Shown here: positions 45,849-54,278 of the stretch, piece after piece | Numbering within the stretch: position 1 is the first letter of the stretch | Layout: the number at the start of each line of letters is the position of its first letter | NCBI RefSeq assembly: GCF_000785785.1 | Contig: NZ_JRQN01000011.1 | Span: 1 to 64,000, forward strand | Length of the DNA stretch: 64,000 bases | Source: Streptococcus uberis | GTDB taxonomy: Bacteria > Bacillota > Bacilli > Lactobacillales > Streptococcaceae | Reading direction: 5' to 3' | The notes under the pieces: model-generated | What the model was told of the DNA's origin: nothing | Database searches by the model: none | Seen by the model: only the letters and a program-made list of their open reading frames with translations | Translations under genes and position numbers: made by a program

Positions 45849-46041
45849 TGTTTGTAGTCATGGGAAACATGGATACAAACACGTGAAACGTTAGTTTGTA
45901 TCTATGAGGCTAGGGCTATTTGAGTTGTATGTCCACATAGATAAATCATATCTAAGTGGGCACCACCATAGAGCAGTGTATTTTTTAGCACTCTTGTATT
46001 TGTGTAAGACCATTTAGATTAATCTAAATGGTCTTATTTTT
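45848..46041 (+). promoter_or_regulatory. attenuator: chain of mutually exclusive stems ending in a terminator
   Basis: Visible pairings: 45848-45856 with 45874-45882 (9 bp); 45872-45880 with 45894-45902 (9 bp); 45900-45906 with 45936-45942 (7 bp); 45933-45942 with 45950-45959 (9 of 10); 45950-45959 with 46010-46019 (10 bp, one G-U); and the terminator 46006-46020 with 46021-46035 (perfect 15-base arms) followed by ATTTTTG. Each stem excludes the next. A ribosome at the leader stop would cover the first arm and lead to termination; one stalled at the Tyr/Phe codons would leave it free and lead to antitermination. The T-box motif is absent. Confidence 0.7.
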
Positions 46042-46065
46042 GTACACAAATGAAAGAGGAGTTAT

Positions 46066-47037
46066 ATGAAATTTAAACAAGTATTTTTTACAGTCGGTTT
46101 ATTAAGCCTATTGATTACCTTATCAGCTTGTCGTAAAGAAGCGACAGAAAACAAGAGTCAAGTAAAAGTCGGGATTATTCAGTATGCTAAGCATCCTGCC
46201 TTAGATGCTTCAAAAAAAGGCTTCCTAGAAGCATTAAAAGATGGTGGTTACAAAGAAGGCAAGAATTTACAAATTACCAGTAAGAATGCCCAAGGTGAGC
46301 AAGCTAACCTCCAAACCATGGTTGACCAATTGACAGGTAAGAATGATGTGAATTTTGCTATTGCAACACCAGCAGCACAGGCCTTGTTGACAAGTGATCC
46401 AGATACGCCAGCCGTATTTACTGCTGTAACGGACCCTGTCGGAGCAGGCTTAGTTGACGCAATGGCTAAACCTGGTAAAAATATGACTGGCTCAATTGAT
46501 GCAGGTAATGTACCTCAACAAATTAACTTATTGCTCAAGGCTGTTCCTACTGCTAAAAAAGTGGGTATCTTTTATAATTCCAGTGAAGTCAATTCACAGA
46601 TGCAAGCCAAAGAGGCTAAAAAAGCATTGAAGAAAAAAGGTATTACGGCAATTGAAAAGACAGTTACGACAAGTAATGATGTTCAACAAGTCATGACCAG
46701 TTTAGTTGGCCAAGTAGATGCTGTTTACCTACCGACAGATAATACAGTAGCTTCAACAGCCATGACAATTGGTCAAATTTTAAAAGAAAATAAAATTCCA
46801 GCAATCGGCAGTGACAAAGCATACCTTGACGCTGTACTCTTTACTTCAGGCGTTGATTATGAAGCAATTGGCCGTCAAGCCGGAGAAAAAGCAGTAGCCA
46901 TTCTGAAAGGAAAAAAAGCTTCAACAATTGCCGTTGCTAAACCTGAAAAACCTGAATTAGCTATCAATAAGGATATGGCTAAATCACTGGGTATCAATCC
47001 TTATGAACTTGAAAAACAATTAGTAGAAAACAAATAG
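46066..47037 (+). CDS. ABC transporter substrate-binding lipoprotein (TrpX-like), copy 1
   Basis: 323 residues. The lipoprotein signal ends at LSAC (Cys near residue 22). The mature part is a type I periplasmic-binding fold of the COG2984 family, with VGIIQYAKHPALDASKKGFLEAL and VFTAVTDPVGAGLVDA. Family members in streptococci are annotated as tryptophan or general amino acid binding (TrpX). GAAAGAGGAG precedes ATG 46066. The gene is the first after the attenuator. A second, diverged copy follows after 11 bases. The leader peptide content suggests phenylalanine or tyrosine as ligand, by inference. Confidence 0.82.
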   Translation: MKFKQVFFTVGLLSLLITLSACRKEATENKSQVKVGIIQYAKHPALDASKKGFLEALKDGGYKEGKNLQITSKNAQGEQANLQTMVDQLTGKNDVNFAIATPAAQALLTSDPDTPAVFTAVTDPVGAGLVDAMAKPGKNMTGSIDAGNVPQQINLLLKAVPTAKKVGIFYNSSEVNSQMQAKEAKKALKKKGITAIEKTVTTSNDVQQVMTSLVGQVDAVYLPTDNTVASTAMTIGQILKENKIPAIGSDKAYLDAVLFTSGVDYEAIGRQAGEKAVAILKGKKASTIAVAKPEKPELAINKDMAKSLGINPYELEKQLVENK

Positions 47038-47048
47038 AGGACACTGAC

Positions 47049-48038
47049 ATGGAAGTTAACTATCAAAGGATTACAAAATTAAACAAATTACTCATCATCG
47101 CTCTAGCAAGTATTTTCTTGGTTGCTTGTCGGAAATCATCAACAGACAATATGAGAATGTCACAAAAAGAAATTAAAATCGGTATTCTTCAGTACATGGA
47201 ACATGTTTCTTTAGACCAAGCTCGAGAAGGTTTTAAGGAGGAGTTGAAAAAGAAGGGCTACACAGAGGGTAAGAATGTAACCTTTGATTATCAGAATGCG
47301 CAAGGGGACCAATCTAATTTACAGACCATATCAGAACAGTTGGTCAAAAAAAATGATTTGGTCTTAGCTATTGCAACACCAGCAGCGCAAGCAATGGCAA
47401 CAGCCTCTACTAACACACCGGTTGTCTTTACAGCTGTAACTGATCCTGTATCTGCTAAATTGGTTTCTTCAATCAAAAAACCCGGAGGCCTGTTGACCGG
47501 AGCAAGTGACCAAGCACCAATTGATAAGCAAGTTGATTTGTTAGGTCAAGCCCTTCCCAAGGCAAAAAAAGTCGGCATACTTTATACAAGTAGTGAACGT
47601 AATTCAGAAGTTCAGGTAATAGAGGCTGAGAAAGAGCTAAAGAAAGCTGGATATCAGGTTGTTAAGAAAGCTATTTCTTCAACAAATGATGTGCAAGATG
47701 CGACGAATAGTCTGATGACACAAGTCGATGCGCTTTTTGTTCCGACAGATAATACGGTTGCTTCAACTATGTCTATGATTGGACAACTATCAGTAGAACA
47801 CAAGGTTCCAGTTATTGGTGGCTCAACAGATATGGTCGATGTGGGTGGTTTACTGACCTATGGGACAAACTATCGTCAGTTGGGTAAGCAAGTCGCAAAG
47901 CAAGCTATTAAAATTATCGAAGGTAAAAAGGTGGCTAATATTCCAGTTGAGTCTCCAAAGACACTTGACTTGCATATCAATAAGGAGCAAGCTAAGAAAT
48001 TAGGCTTGGATCTCGGTCACTTATCAGTTAAAAAGTAA
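47049..48038 (+). CDS. ABC transporter substrate-binding lipoprotein (TrpX-like), copy 2
   Basis: 329 residues, clearly paralogous to the preceding gene: ILQYMEHVSLDQAREGF and VFTAVTDPVSAKLVSS occupy the same positions. The signal ends in LVAC. The two copies share the family core but differ throughout, so the duplication is not recent. Two binding proteins feeding one permease could widen the ligand range, for example one each for related aromatic amino acids. GAGGACAC precedes ATG 47049. Confidence 0.82.
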   Translation: MEVNYQRITKLNKLLIIALASIFLVACRKSSTDNMRMSQKEIKIGILQYMEHVSLDQAREGFKEELKKKGYTEGKNVTFDYQNAQGDQSNLQTISEQLVKKNDLVLAIATPAAQAMATASTNTPVVFTAVTDPVSAKLVSSIKKPGGLLTGASDQAPIDKQVDLLGQALPKAKKVGILYTSSERNSEVQVIEAEKELKKAGYQVVKKAISSTNDVQDATNSLMTQVDALFVPTDNTVASTMSMIGQLSVEHKVPVIGGSTDMVDVGGLLTYGTNYRQLGKQVAKQAIKIIEGKKVANIPVESPKTLDLHINKEQAKKLGLDLGHLSVKK

Positions 48039-48069
48039 ACAAGTAGTGCTATCTACTTAAGGAGGAAAC

Positions 48070-48954
48070 ATGGCATTAGTATTATCAAGCCTGTCACAAG
48101 GGCTCTTATGGTCGGTGATGGCAATCGGCGTATACATCACATTTAGAATTTTAGACATTGCGGATTTAACAGCAGAGGGGTCTTTTCCCTTAGGTGCAGC
48201 GGTTTGTGCTACAGGAATTGTTTCTGGACTTAGCCCTCTATTTTCCACCCTCTTGGCGTTGGTTGCCGGCTTCTTAGCCGGTCTTATTTCCGGATTAATT
48301 CATACCAAGCTAAAAATTCCAGCTCTTTTGACAGGGATCATCACATTAACAGGTCTTTACTCAATTAATCTGAAAGTGCTAGGTCGTGCTAATGTAGCTC
48401 TATTAGGACAAAAGACCTTAGTCAGTCAAGTTTACGATATAGGCTTTACTAAAATAGCCTCAGTTATGATTCTTGGTGGGATCTTTGTCTTATTAGTCAT
48501 TGCTGTTTTGACTTTGCTGATGAAAACTCAATTAGGATTGGCTCTTCGATCAACCGGAGATAACATTCCAATGAGTGAATCCAACGGCATCAAAACCGAT
48601 AACATGAAGATTTTAGGTTACATGATTTCAAACGGTTTAATTGCTCTTTGTGGGGCTCTTCTTTGTCAGAACAATGGCTACGCAGATCTCAATTCTGGGG
48701 TAGGTACCATTGTTATAGGGCTAGCCTCAATAATTATTGCAGAAGTAGTGATTCGGAATTTGAGTATAGGCTGGCGCCTAACGTCAATTGTGCTAGGTTC
48801 AATTATCTACCGTCTGATTATCCTGGCCATCTTATCTATTCCTGGTATGGATGCAGACTTGGTTAAACTCTTCTCAGCTATTCTATTAGCAAGTGTTCTT
48901 TATGTTCCAGAAGTTCAGAAGAAATTACGTATTCGTCAACCCAAATTAAGTTAG
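48070..48954 (+). CDS. ABC transporter permease (TrpY-like)
   Basis: 294 residues with eight or more hydrophobic segments. It belongs to the COG4120 permease family, related to branched-chain amino acid permeases (LivH type); landmarks are FRILDIADLTAEGSFPLGAA near residues 25-44 and ALRSTGDNIPMSESNGI. AAGGAGG precedes ATG 48070. It partners the two binding proteins upstream and the ATPase downstream (8-base gap). Confidence 0.88.
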   Translation: MALVLSSLSQGLLWSVMAIGVYITFRILDIADLTAEGSFPLGAAVCATGIVSGLSPLFSTLLALVAGFLAGLISGLIHTKLKIPALLTGIITLTGLYSINLKVLGRANVALLGQKTLVSQVYDIGFTKIASVMILGGIFVLLVIAVLTLLMKTQLGLALRSTGDNIPMSESNGIKTDNMKILGYMISNGLIALCGALLCQNNGYADLNSGVGTIVIGLASIIIAEVVIRNLSIGWRLTSIVLGSIIYRLIILAILSIPGMDADLVKLFSAILLASVLYVPEVQKKLRIRQPKLS

Positions 48955-48962
48955 GAGTTCAC

Positions 48963-49766
48963 ATGACAGCATTATTAACAATCGATTCGATTCACAAAGT
49001 TTTTGAAGCAGGCACCGTTAATGAAAACCATGTCTTGCGAGGTCTATCTTTGAAAGTTGAGCAAGGAGACTTTATTTCTATTATTGGGGGAAATGGAGCA
49101 GGTAAATCAACGTTAATGAATAGCTTGGCAGGAACACTTAGTCTTGATCAAGGAGATATACTATTAGAAGGTCAATCAATCAAGAACCAACCAGCTTCCC
49201 GTCGCGCAAAAGTTATCAGTAGAGTTTTCCAAGATCCCAAGATGGGTACAGCATCACGCTTAAGCATAGAAGAGAATATGGCTATAGCTTACCGACGAGG
49301 AAAAAAACGTGGCTTAACTTGGGGAGTCAAAGAAAGTGAACGTCAGATTTTCAAAGTAGCTTTAAAAGAATTAGATTTGTCTTTAGAGAATCGAATGAAA
49401 GTAGACACACAATTCCTTTCAGGTGGACAAAGACAAGCCTTGACACTTCTCATGGCATCATTAGAAAAACCAAAACTATTACTTTTAGATGAACATACAG
49501 CTGCCCTTGATCCTAAAACCAGTGATATGGTTATGAACTTGACAGATAAAATTGTCCAGACACATCAATTAACAGCATTAATGATTACACACAATATGGA
49601 AAACGCTATTACCTATGGAAATCGTCTAGTTATGCTCCATCAAGGCAAAATAGTAGTCGATGTGTCGGGAGAAGAAAAACGCAACTTAACAGTTCCTCAA
49701 TTATTGGACTTGTTCCAATCAAAAAGTGGTCAAGACTTGAGTGATGATGCCCTTATCTTAAGTTAA
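48963..49766 (+). CDS. ABC transporter ATP-binding protein (TrpZ-like)
   Basis: 267 residues with Walker A GGNGAGKST, signature FLSGGQRQA and Walker B KLLLLDEHTAALDP; the last has His in place of the usual Pro after Glu, typical of the COG1101 family. It energises the transporter encoded just upstream and ends the operon. TTAGGAG precedes ATG 48963. The hairpin at 49818-49854 terminates transcription. Confidence 0.9.
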   Translation: MTALLTIDSIHKVFEAGTVNENHVLRGLSLKVEQGDFISIIGGNGAGKSTLMNSLAGTLSLDQGDILLEGQSIKNQPASRRAKVISRVFQDPKMGTASRLSIEENMAIAYRRGKKRGLTWGVKESERQIFKVALKELDLSLENRMKVDTQFLSGGQRQALTLLMASLEKPKLLLLDEHTAALDPKTSDMVMNLTDKIVQTHQLTALMITHNMENAITYGNRLVMLHQGKIVVDVSGEEKRNLTVPQLLDLFQSKSGQDLSDDALILS

Positions 49767-49817
49767 AGAGAAAGAATAAGACGTTTTAGTGACAGGAAAG
49801 ATAGCATCCGTATTAAC

Positions 49818-49854
49818 AAAAAATGACTGAGATTGTCCTCTCAGTCATTTTTTT
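49818..49854. terminator. bidirectional terminator of the ABC operon
   Basis: AAAAAATGACTGAGA (49818-49832) pairs with TCTCAGTCATTTTTT (49839-49853). A-runs and T-runs on both sides serve the convergent deoxynucleoside kinase gene as well. Confidence 0.88.
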
Positions 49855-49862
49855 GTTGTAGA

Positions 49863-50504
49863 TTAAAGTAAATCGAGTTCTTTTAATTTTTCATCAACCA
49901 TTGCTAAAACACGCTTGAGATCGTCTTCGTTTTGGACGAAATCAAGGACATCACCATTAATTTTCATTTTTGGAGAGATGTCGTAATTATCATACCAGTC
50001 GGGATATTCACCATGTACCTGTTGGTAATAATCTTCAAGTCCAGGATTGTCATCCACTTGTTCAAAACTTCGTCCCCGCTTTTCAATACGTTCTAACATT
50101 TTTTCAAATGAAACATCAATATAGACTAAAAGGTCGGGACGTTTTTTAGGCATACCTTCAAGCTCTTCAAGCATATTGCCAAGTAATTCTTTATAGATAT
50201 CTAGCTCAGTCTCAGTGACGTTACCATTTTTATAATTCAGTGTTAAAAACAGTTCATCTTCAAAGATGGATCTGTCAAGTATGTTGTTATCTGCTTGATA
50301 AGCTTCTTTAATCGATTTAAACCGTTTATTCAAAAAGAAAATTTGAAGCAAGAAAGCATATTTTTTAGGGTCTTCATAATATAAATCAAGAACTGGGTTG
50401 TTATCAACAGCCTCATAAAAGACTTCAGTTCCAAGATGTTCACCAAGTGCAGCTGCAAGAGAACTTTTTCCTGCACCAATAGTTCCAGCTAATACAATCA
50501 ACAT
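49863..50504 (-). CDS. deoxynucleoside kinase
   Basis: 213 residues of the dNK family. The P-loop is GTIGAGKSS at residues 7-15, the substrate loop DRSIFEDELF and the LID arginines EKRGRSFEQ are present. Gram-positive members phosphorylate deoxyadenosine or deoxyguanosine. AAAAAGGAG lies 6 bases before ATG 50504. It follows dusB by 17 bases on the same strand, so hslO-dusB-dNK may be one operon. Confidence 0.88.
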   Translation of the reverse strand: MLIVLAGTIGAGKSSLAAALGEHLGTEVFYEAVDNNPVLDLYYEDPKKYAFLLQIFFLNKRFKSIKEAYQADNNILDRSIFEDELFLTLNYKNGNVTETELDIYKELLGNMLEELEGMPKKRPDLLVYIDVSFEKMLERIEKRGRSFEQVDDNPGLEDYYQQVHGEYPDWYDNYDISPKMKINGDVLDFVQNEDDLKRVLAMVDEKLKELDLL

Positions 50505-50521
50505 GATACTCCTTTTTTATC

Positions 50522-51499
50522 TTAACGGACAGTTGCAAAAATGTCTTGTACTTGTGCCATTGTTTCAGCACGTGAAACAGCACCGCGAATCTTAGCAGCT
50601 CCGGCAGTTCCACGAAGGTAATGTGGTGCTAAGCCTCTAAATTCACGAACAGCAATCATTTCACCTTTGAGTGAAATTAACCGTGTTAAGTGATCTTCTG
50701 CAATGTCTAGCTTTTTGGCAAATGGAAGATCTGGTAATTCTTGACCAGTTTCAAAAAAATGATTGATTTGAGTGAATAAATAAGGGTTGCTCATTGCTGC
50801 GCGCCCAATCATCACCGCATCAACACCAATTTCTTCGATCATAAATTTGGCATCTTGGACATTGCGAACATCTCCGTTGCCAATAAATGGAATTGTCGTG
50901 ATGGCTTTTGAAACGTGTGCTAAGGTTTCATGATCACAAGTGCCCGTATACATTTGCTTTCGGGTCCGACCGTGCATGGCTAATGCAGCCACACCTGCAG
51001 ATTCAGCTGCTAATGCATTCTCAACGGCTAGCGAGCTGTCGTTCCAGCCTGTGCGCATTTTGACGGTCAAAGGCATGTCAAGTACAGAAGTGACTTCTTT
51101 GATAATCTGGTAGATTTTTTCTGGGTCGCGGAGCCATTTGGCGCCAGCCTCATTTTTAACGACTTTATTAACAGGACACCCCATATTAATATCAACGATA
51201 TCTGCTTTAGTATGCGTTTGGATAAAATCGGCAGCTCGTTTGAGCCCTTCTGCGTCCCCTCCGAAGAGTTGAATGGACATCGGGTGCTCATTTTCATCTA
51301 TATGGAGCATGTGAAGTGTTTTTTCGTTGTTATAGAGGAGACCCTTCTCAGAAATCATTTCCATTACTACTAATCCAGCACCAAATTCTTTGGCGATGGT
51401 ACGAAAGGCAGAATTGGTCACTCCAGCCATAGGGGCAAGTACCGTTCGATGAGGGATTTCAACAGACCCAATCATAAAGGAAGAGTTAAGCTTTGTCAT
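50522..51499 (-). CDS. dusB: tRNA-dihydrouridine synthase B
   Basis: 325 residues. The FMN barrel starts with [14 protein letters not shown] and carries [17 protein letters not shown] with the catalytic Cys, [10 protein letters not shown], and [11 protein letters not shown]. It reduces uridines in the tRNA D-loop. ATG 51499 overlaps the hslO end by 14 bases and has GGAAGGA upstream; the frame is open further up to 51586, but that part lies inside hslO. Confidence 0.92.
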   Translation of the reverse strand: MTKLNSSFMIGSVEIPHRTVLAPMAGVTNSAFRTIAKEFGAGLVVMEMISEKGLLYNNEKTLHMLHIDENEHPMSIQLFGGDAEGLKRAADFIQTHTKADIVDINMGCPVNKVVKNEAGAKWLRDPEKIYQIIKEVTSVLDMPLTVKMRTGWNDSSLAVENALAAESAGVAALAMHGRTRKQMYTGTCDHETLAHVSKAITTIPFIGNGDVRNVQDAKFMIEEIGVDAVMIGRAAMSNPYLFTQINHFFETGQELPDLPFAKKLDIAEDHLTRLISLKGEMIAVREFRGLAPHYLRGTAGAAKIRGAVSRAETMAQVQDIFATVR

Positions 51500-52358
51500 T
51501 GATGATTCCTTCCAAATCTCTTTCATCAAATCGATAGATTGTCTGACAAAATTGGCAGACAATCTCGGCACCATGATTTTCGTCAATCATGGCTTTTAAA
51601 TCACTGGTAGGCAAGGTCATTAGTGCAGACTCGAAACGCTCTTTTGAACAATCACAAGTGAAACTGAGCGGTTCTTCAGAAAGGAGTTTGAAATCATCCT
51701 CTCCATAAATGGCTGATAGAAGAGCTTCAATATGGTCATCAGATGCTAAGAGAGATGAAATTGCAGGCATTTGTTGCAACCGTTTCTCGAAACGGGAGAT
51801 TTCTTCCTCAGAAGCTCCAGGCAAAACTTGTAACATAAAGCCGCCAGCTACTTTGACTTTGTCATTGTCATCTAAGAGCACATTTAGTCCAACAGCTGAT
51901 GGTGTTTGTTCAGACTCAGTTAAGTAATAAGCAAAGTCTTCACCGATTTCACCAGAAATTAAGGGAGTGGTTGATGTATAGGGGTTGCCAGTTCCGTAAT
52001 CAATGATTGATACAAAATGACCATTTCCCATAAAAGGACCAACAAGGACTTCACCGGTGGAAGTCTTTTTGATGTCAACGCCTCGGTTTTGAATGTATCC
52101 TTTAACGTGTCCCTTCGTATCAGCAACTGTGATAATGTGTCCAAAAGAAGAATCTCCAATCACTTTCACTGTGATTTTGCTGTCTCCTTTTTGATTGGCA
52201 GCTAAGATTTGGTTAGCGATTAATGTACGCCCCAAAGCAACAGTTGATGATGATAAGGTTTGATGTTTTTCTTGAGCAGTTCTGACAGTTTGTGTACTAT
52301 CAAGAACAAAGGCTCTAAAAGAGCCAGATTTTGCTATTGATTTAATAAGTTTATCCAT
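51486..52358 (-). CDS. hslO: redox-regulated chaperone Hsp33
   Basis: 290 residues. The C-terminal zinc switch is CDC (in [10 protein letters not shown]) and CQFC, the four redox-sensitive cysteines that release zinc and unfold under oxidative stress. The N-terminal domain reads [19 protein letters not shown]. It protects proteins from oxidative unfolding. In S. pyogenes hslO borders the FCT pilus island, and here it again borders a RofA/Mga-type regulator and a surface protein gene. Confidence 0.92.
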   Translation of the reverse strand: MDKLIKSIAKSGSFRAFVLDSTQTVRTAQEKHQTLSSSTVALGRTLIANQILAANQKGDSKITVKVIGDSSFGHIITVADTKGHVKGYIQNRGVDIKKTSTGEVLVGPFMGNGHFVSIIDYGTGNPYTSTTPLISGEIGEDFAYYLTESEQTPSAVGLNVLLDDNDKVKVAGGFMLQVLPGASEEEISRFEKRLQQMPAISSLLASDDHIEALLSAIYGEDDFKLLSEEPLSFTCDCSKERFESALMTLPTSDLKAMIDENHGAEIVCQFCQTIYRFDERDLEGIINDKA

Positions 52359-52385
52359 AGCTAATATTATAGCATAAAGAAAATC

Positions 52386-53897
52386 TTATGGCAGTTGACT
52401 TAGCTGTCTTCTTTCATATTTTTCTTGGAATTGATGTTTTAACTGTTTTCGTAAATGGTCATTTAGGCGAGCTAAAACATCTGAAGGAGTTAATTTGTTG
52501 AAATAGAGAATCGTCACCCCATCAATATCATTTAAGAGGGTATCTGTGATGATTAAATCACAAGCATATTTTTCCTTTAAGTTGGTTAGCTTGTAATCTC
52601 TAAAAATAGTAATATCAAAAAATTGTCCTAAATAGGCCTGTAGAAATAGGCCGACATTACCTTTACCACGCTCGACAACTAATAGCTTTTGTTTCTCAAT
52701 ATGTTGACTTAAATATAGAAATAAATTATCCCAGGTCATTAAAAATAAGTAGGTTAAATGATTAATTGTATAGTCACTAACTTCTTGGGAACAGTCACTA
52801 ATCATAAGGCTAACTTGTTTTTGAACTTCAGCTAAAAAATGTGGATAATCTTGGTTGAAGTGGTTGATAAAATTTTTACGATAGTCATAAACTAAGAAAT
52901 TAAGATAGGCATCCTCGTTACCTAATTTTAGTGCATTATGACAGTGCATTATGATCTCATCTTTATTAGTGATAGGAAATCCAACTTCTTCTTCTAAGTG
53001 CAACAAAGTCTGACGCCAAGTTTTAAAGTGAGAAAAATGGTTCTCGAGATTAGAAACTTGACTTGGAGAGCTTAGCAATTCCTCGGATAGGAAGGTTGAA
53101 AAAAGTTCAGCAATCATTTGCCTAGTTAAGGGGTTTTGGAAAGTCTTGAAGAATCGCTGACGCAAGGCTTTTCCTTGTTCTGTTTCAGAAAGCTGCTCGT
53201 CTAAGTATTGGCTGAGATTAGAAAGCTGAGCAGATTGATAGTTCCCCTTAAGGGAGCGCAATAAATTGACCGCTGAATAAATCAATAAATGTCGGTAGTG
53301 TGTAAAATCCAAGGTCCAGTTTAGCGTGTCTGCTACAAAAGAAACAAGATCCTCAAGAATATTTTTTGGGATGTAAGGGTCAAAAGGCCAATCATCCATA
53401 CTATCAATTTCTGAGAAATATTTGAGGAAGAAAAGTCGGATGGCTTTTTCGTCTCCAACAAAAATGAGTTTTTTGACATCTACTGAAAAGTGATAACGGG
53501 TAGACAGATAGCTATTTGTTTTTTTTAATAATCGTTTTAAAGTTGAGAGGCTAATAAATAATTTATCAGCTAGTTCTTCTAGGGTTTCTTGTTGAGCAAA
53601 AAAGAGTAAATTTAATAACTTCAAAGAGGGGGAATCGTTTAAAAAAGTTTGGTATAATTTCTGAGTTCCGTACTGTTCCTTATAAGTGATAGCTAAATGA
53701 GAAGGTTGGTAAGCCATATCTTCAATTTCGGGAAATGTTTTAAGAGTTGAAATCTCAGTTTGGAGTGTCAGAAAGGAGCAATTTAAATAATGACAAACCT
53801 TTCTGTAGTCTAATAGAGAGTTATGTTCTTGCAAGAGGGTGATCAATTTCAATTCACGCACTTGCTGATTGGTAAAGATATCCTTATGAAATGGCAT
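52386..53897 (-). CDS. RofA/Nra/Mga-family virulence regulator
   Basis: 503 residues with the family layout: an N-terminal winged HTH (about residues 15-60), a second HTH around ETLEELADKLFISLSTLKRL (about 104-123), a PRD-like middle and a C-terminal EIIB-like domain (LLVVERGKGNVGLFLQAYLG onward). Such proteins activate surface adhesin genes and respond to sugar status through PRD phosphorylation. Its place next to hslO is that of rofA/nra in S. pyogenes, whereas its divergent partner is an M-like gene, as for the mga-like regulators of S. uberis and S. iniae. AAGGAG precedes ATG 53897. Confidence 0.85.
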   Translation of the reverse strand: MPFHKDIFTNQQVRELKLITLLQEHNSLLDYRKVCHYLNCSFLTLQTEISTLKTFPEIEDMAYQPSHLAITYKEQYGTQKLYQTFLNDSPSLKLLNLLFFAQQETLEELADKLFISLSTLKRLLKKTNSYLSTRYHFSVDVKKLIFVGDEKAIRLFFLKYFSEIDSMDDWPFDPYIPKNILEDLVSFVADTLNWTLDFTHYRHLLIYSAVNLLRSLKGNYQSAQLSNLSQYLDEQLSETEQGKALRQRFFKTFQNPLTRQMIAELFSTFLSEELLSSPSQVSNLENHFSHFKTWRQTLLHLEEEVGFPITNKDEIIMHCHNALKLGNEDAYLNFLVYDYRKNFINHFNQDYPHFLAEVQKQVSLMISDCSQEVSDYTINHLTYLFLMTWDNLFLYLSQHIEKQKLLVVERGKGNVGLFLQAYLGQFFDITIFRDYKLTNLKEKYACDLIITDTLLNDIDGVTILYFNKLTPSDVLARLNDHLRKQLKHQFQEKYERRQLSQLP

Positions 53898-54278
53898 AAT
53901 AGCTCCTTATTGAAATTAGTACAACCCCCTTATGGATAAGTGGTAAAACGATTCCATAAAAGCTTGCTTGTACAAGATATACTAAAATGAGAAATATGTC
54001 AATATATTTATAATAAAAAGTTAATAATATCTGCAGCCTATATAAAATTTCTAATAGTTTGAAAATATCGAAAATTTTAAAGTGGAAAAAAACCTATATT
54101 TTTATAGCTTTTATCACAGGTTTCAAAAATTTTAAAACACATTAAAAAAATGAGCTTTATTCTCACCTTAAACTCATATATAATTTATTTATAAGAGTGA
54201 CAAAGTATCCTGGCAATTAGACAGAGAATCTTTGTTACAAAAGGAAACTCTACGAAGTTTAAAAGGAGAAAGAAACAA
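53898..54278. promoter_or_regulatory. divergent control region, regulator / M-like protein
   Basis: This 381-base AT-rich stretch has no gene. TATAAT at 54179-54184, with TTTATT (54157-54162) 16 bases upstream, is the likely promoter of the M-like gene, giving a leader of about 90 bases. Several A/T-rich runs upstream could be binding sites of the divergent regulator; no exact Mga box could be assigned by eye. Confidence 0.5.

Noticed and set aside
45755-46040. T-box riboswitch in the ABC operon leader
   Set aside because: The conserved T-box sequence (GGTGGNACCGCG type) and the stem I AGTA motif are not found; GTGGGCACCACC at 45955-45966 is only a loose resemblance. A translated leader frame with a strong ribosome site fits better.
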